Source: Acholeplasmatales bacterium (GTDB lineage Bacteria; Bacillota_I; Bacilli_A; Acholeplasmatales; Anaeroplasmataceae). From it: DNA of 5,443 bases. The notes beneath the pieces were generated by a model. It was not told the origin of the DNA. It did not search any database and saw nothing but the letters and a program-made list of their open reading frames with translations. The position numbers and the translations under genes are program-made. The DNA lies in assembly GCA_900770055.1 (NCBI GenBank), contig CAAGJD010000159.1:1-5443 (forward strand), given 5' to 3'. Below, in pieces: positions 5,436 through 5,443 of this stretch (positions are counted from its first letter, which is position 1; each line of letters starts with the position of its first letter).

Positions 5436-5443
5436 ATGGAAAA
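5436..5443 (+). CDS. Start of a gene cut by the window edge, probable transposase
   Basis: ATG GAA AA is all that is visible, beginning Met-Glu-Lys or Met-Glu-Asn. The call rests only on position: an extended -10 six bases upstream, within a block that looks like the end of an insertion sequence. No usable Shine-Dalgarno exists, since AGG ends one base before the ATG. Translation would be leaderless, unless the true start is a later codon outside the window. Confidence 0.3.

Larger units (their letters stand above)
5335..5443 (+). mobile_element. Probable left end of an insertion sequence (partial)
   Basis: The block starts abruptly with GGGGCTGTGAAAAAATAA after AT-only intergenic DNA. It carries a self-pairing terminus, a long hairpin, then an outward-isolated promoter and an ATG at the edge. 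A G-rich terminus reading GGGGCTGTGA, about 100 bases before a transposase start, is reminiscent of DDE elements such as the IS1182 group. The end hairpins would also fit an IS200/IS605-type element. The right end, any target duplication and the transposase lie outside the window, so neither family nor the exact boundary is established. Confidence 0.4.

Noticed and set aside
1..5443. CRISPR array, tRNA or rRNA genes
   Set aside because: I saw no regularly spaced repeats, no cloverleaf with a T-arm, and no rRNA-like conserved blocks on either strand.

Overview
The window is a strongly AT-rich piece of a bacterial chromosome, most likely from a low-GC Bacillota lineage (Bacilli/Erysipelotrichia-like gut Firmicutes would fit). 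The grounds are strong purine-rich Shine-Dalgarno sites, sigma-A-like promoters, A/T-ending codons, and the gene families present. All eleven Trp codons I checked are TGG, and three of the four complete genes end in TAG. I therefore see no sign of the mycoplasma code or of TAG reassignment. The lineage is inference.

Left part (1-1056). A gene running off the left edge on the minus strand (1-204) starts with GTG. It has a near-consensus promoter only about 20 bases upstream, and its N-terminus looks like that of some Fic-family proteins. The following ~850 bases have no convincing intact gene. They hold a small minus-strand reading frame broken by one in-frame TAG (348-527), several hairpins, and unassigned sequence that reads like decayed coding or mobile DNA.

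Central operon (1057-5237, minus strand, transcribed right to left). Four genes lie 2, 11 and 13 bases apart: two short-chain CHR-family (ChrA-like) membrane proteins, an ABC-F ATPase, and a RlmD/RlmCD-type 23S rRNA uracil-C5 methyltransferase. A promoter sits at 5278-5306, and a GGCC-stem terminator lies about 40 bases past the last stop codon (973-1017). The two ChrA halves probably form one bipartite transporter. The last two gene products both act on the ribosome: one is a translation factor or protection ATPase, the other modifies 23S rRNA. What links them to an anion transporter is unclear; simple co-transcription is the conservative reading.

Right edge (5331-5443). Two strong hairpins, both ending in U-tracts when read on the minus strand, are followed by an extended -10 promoter pointing right and an ATG exactly where transcription would start. 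This looks like the left end of an insertion sequence whose transposase begins at the edge, but the IS family cannot be fixed from so little sequence.

I do not see a clearly novel system here. The most interesting points are the operon composition, the probable leaderless transposase start behind a hairpin, and the TAG-interrupted small gene in the gene-poor interval.
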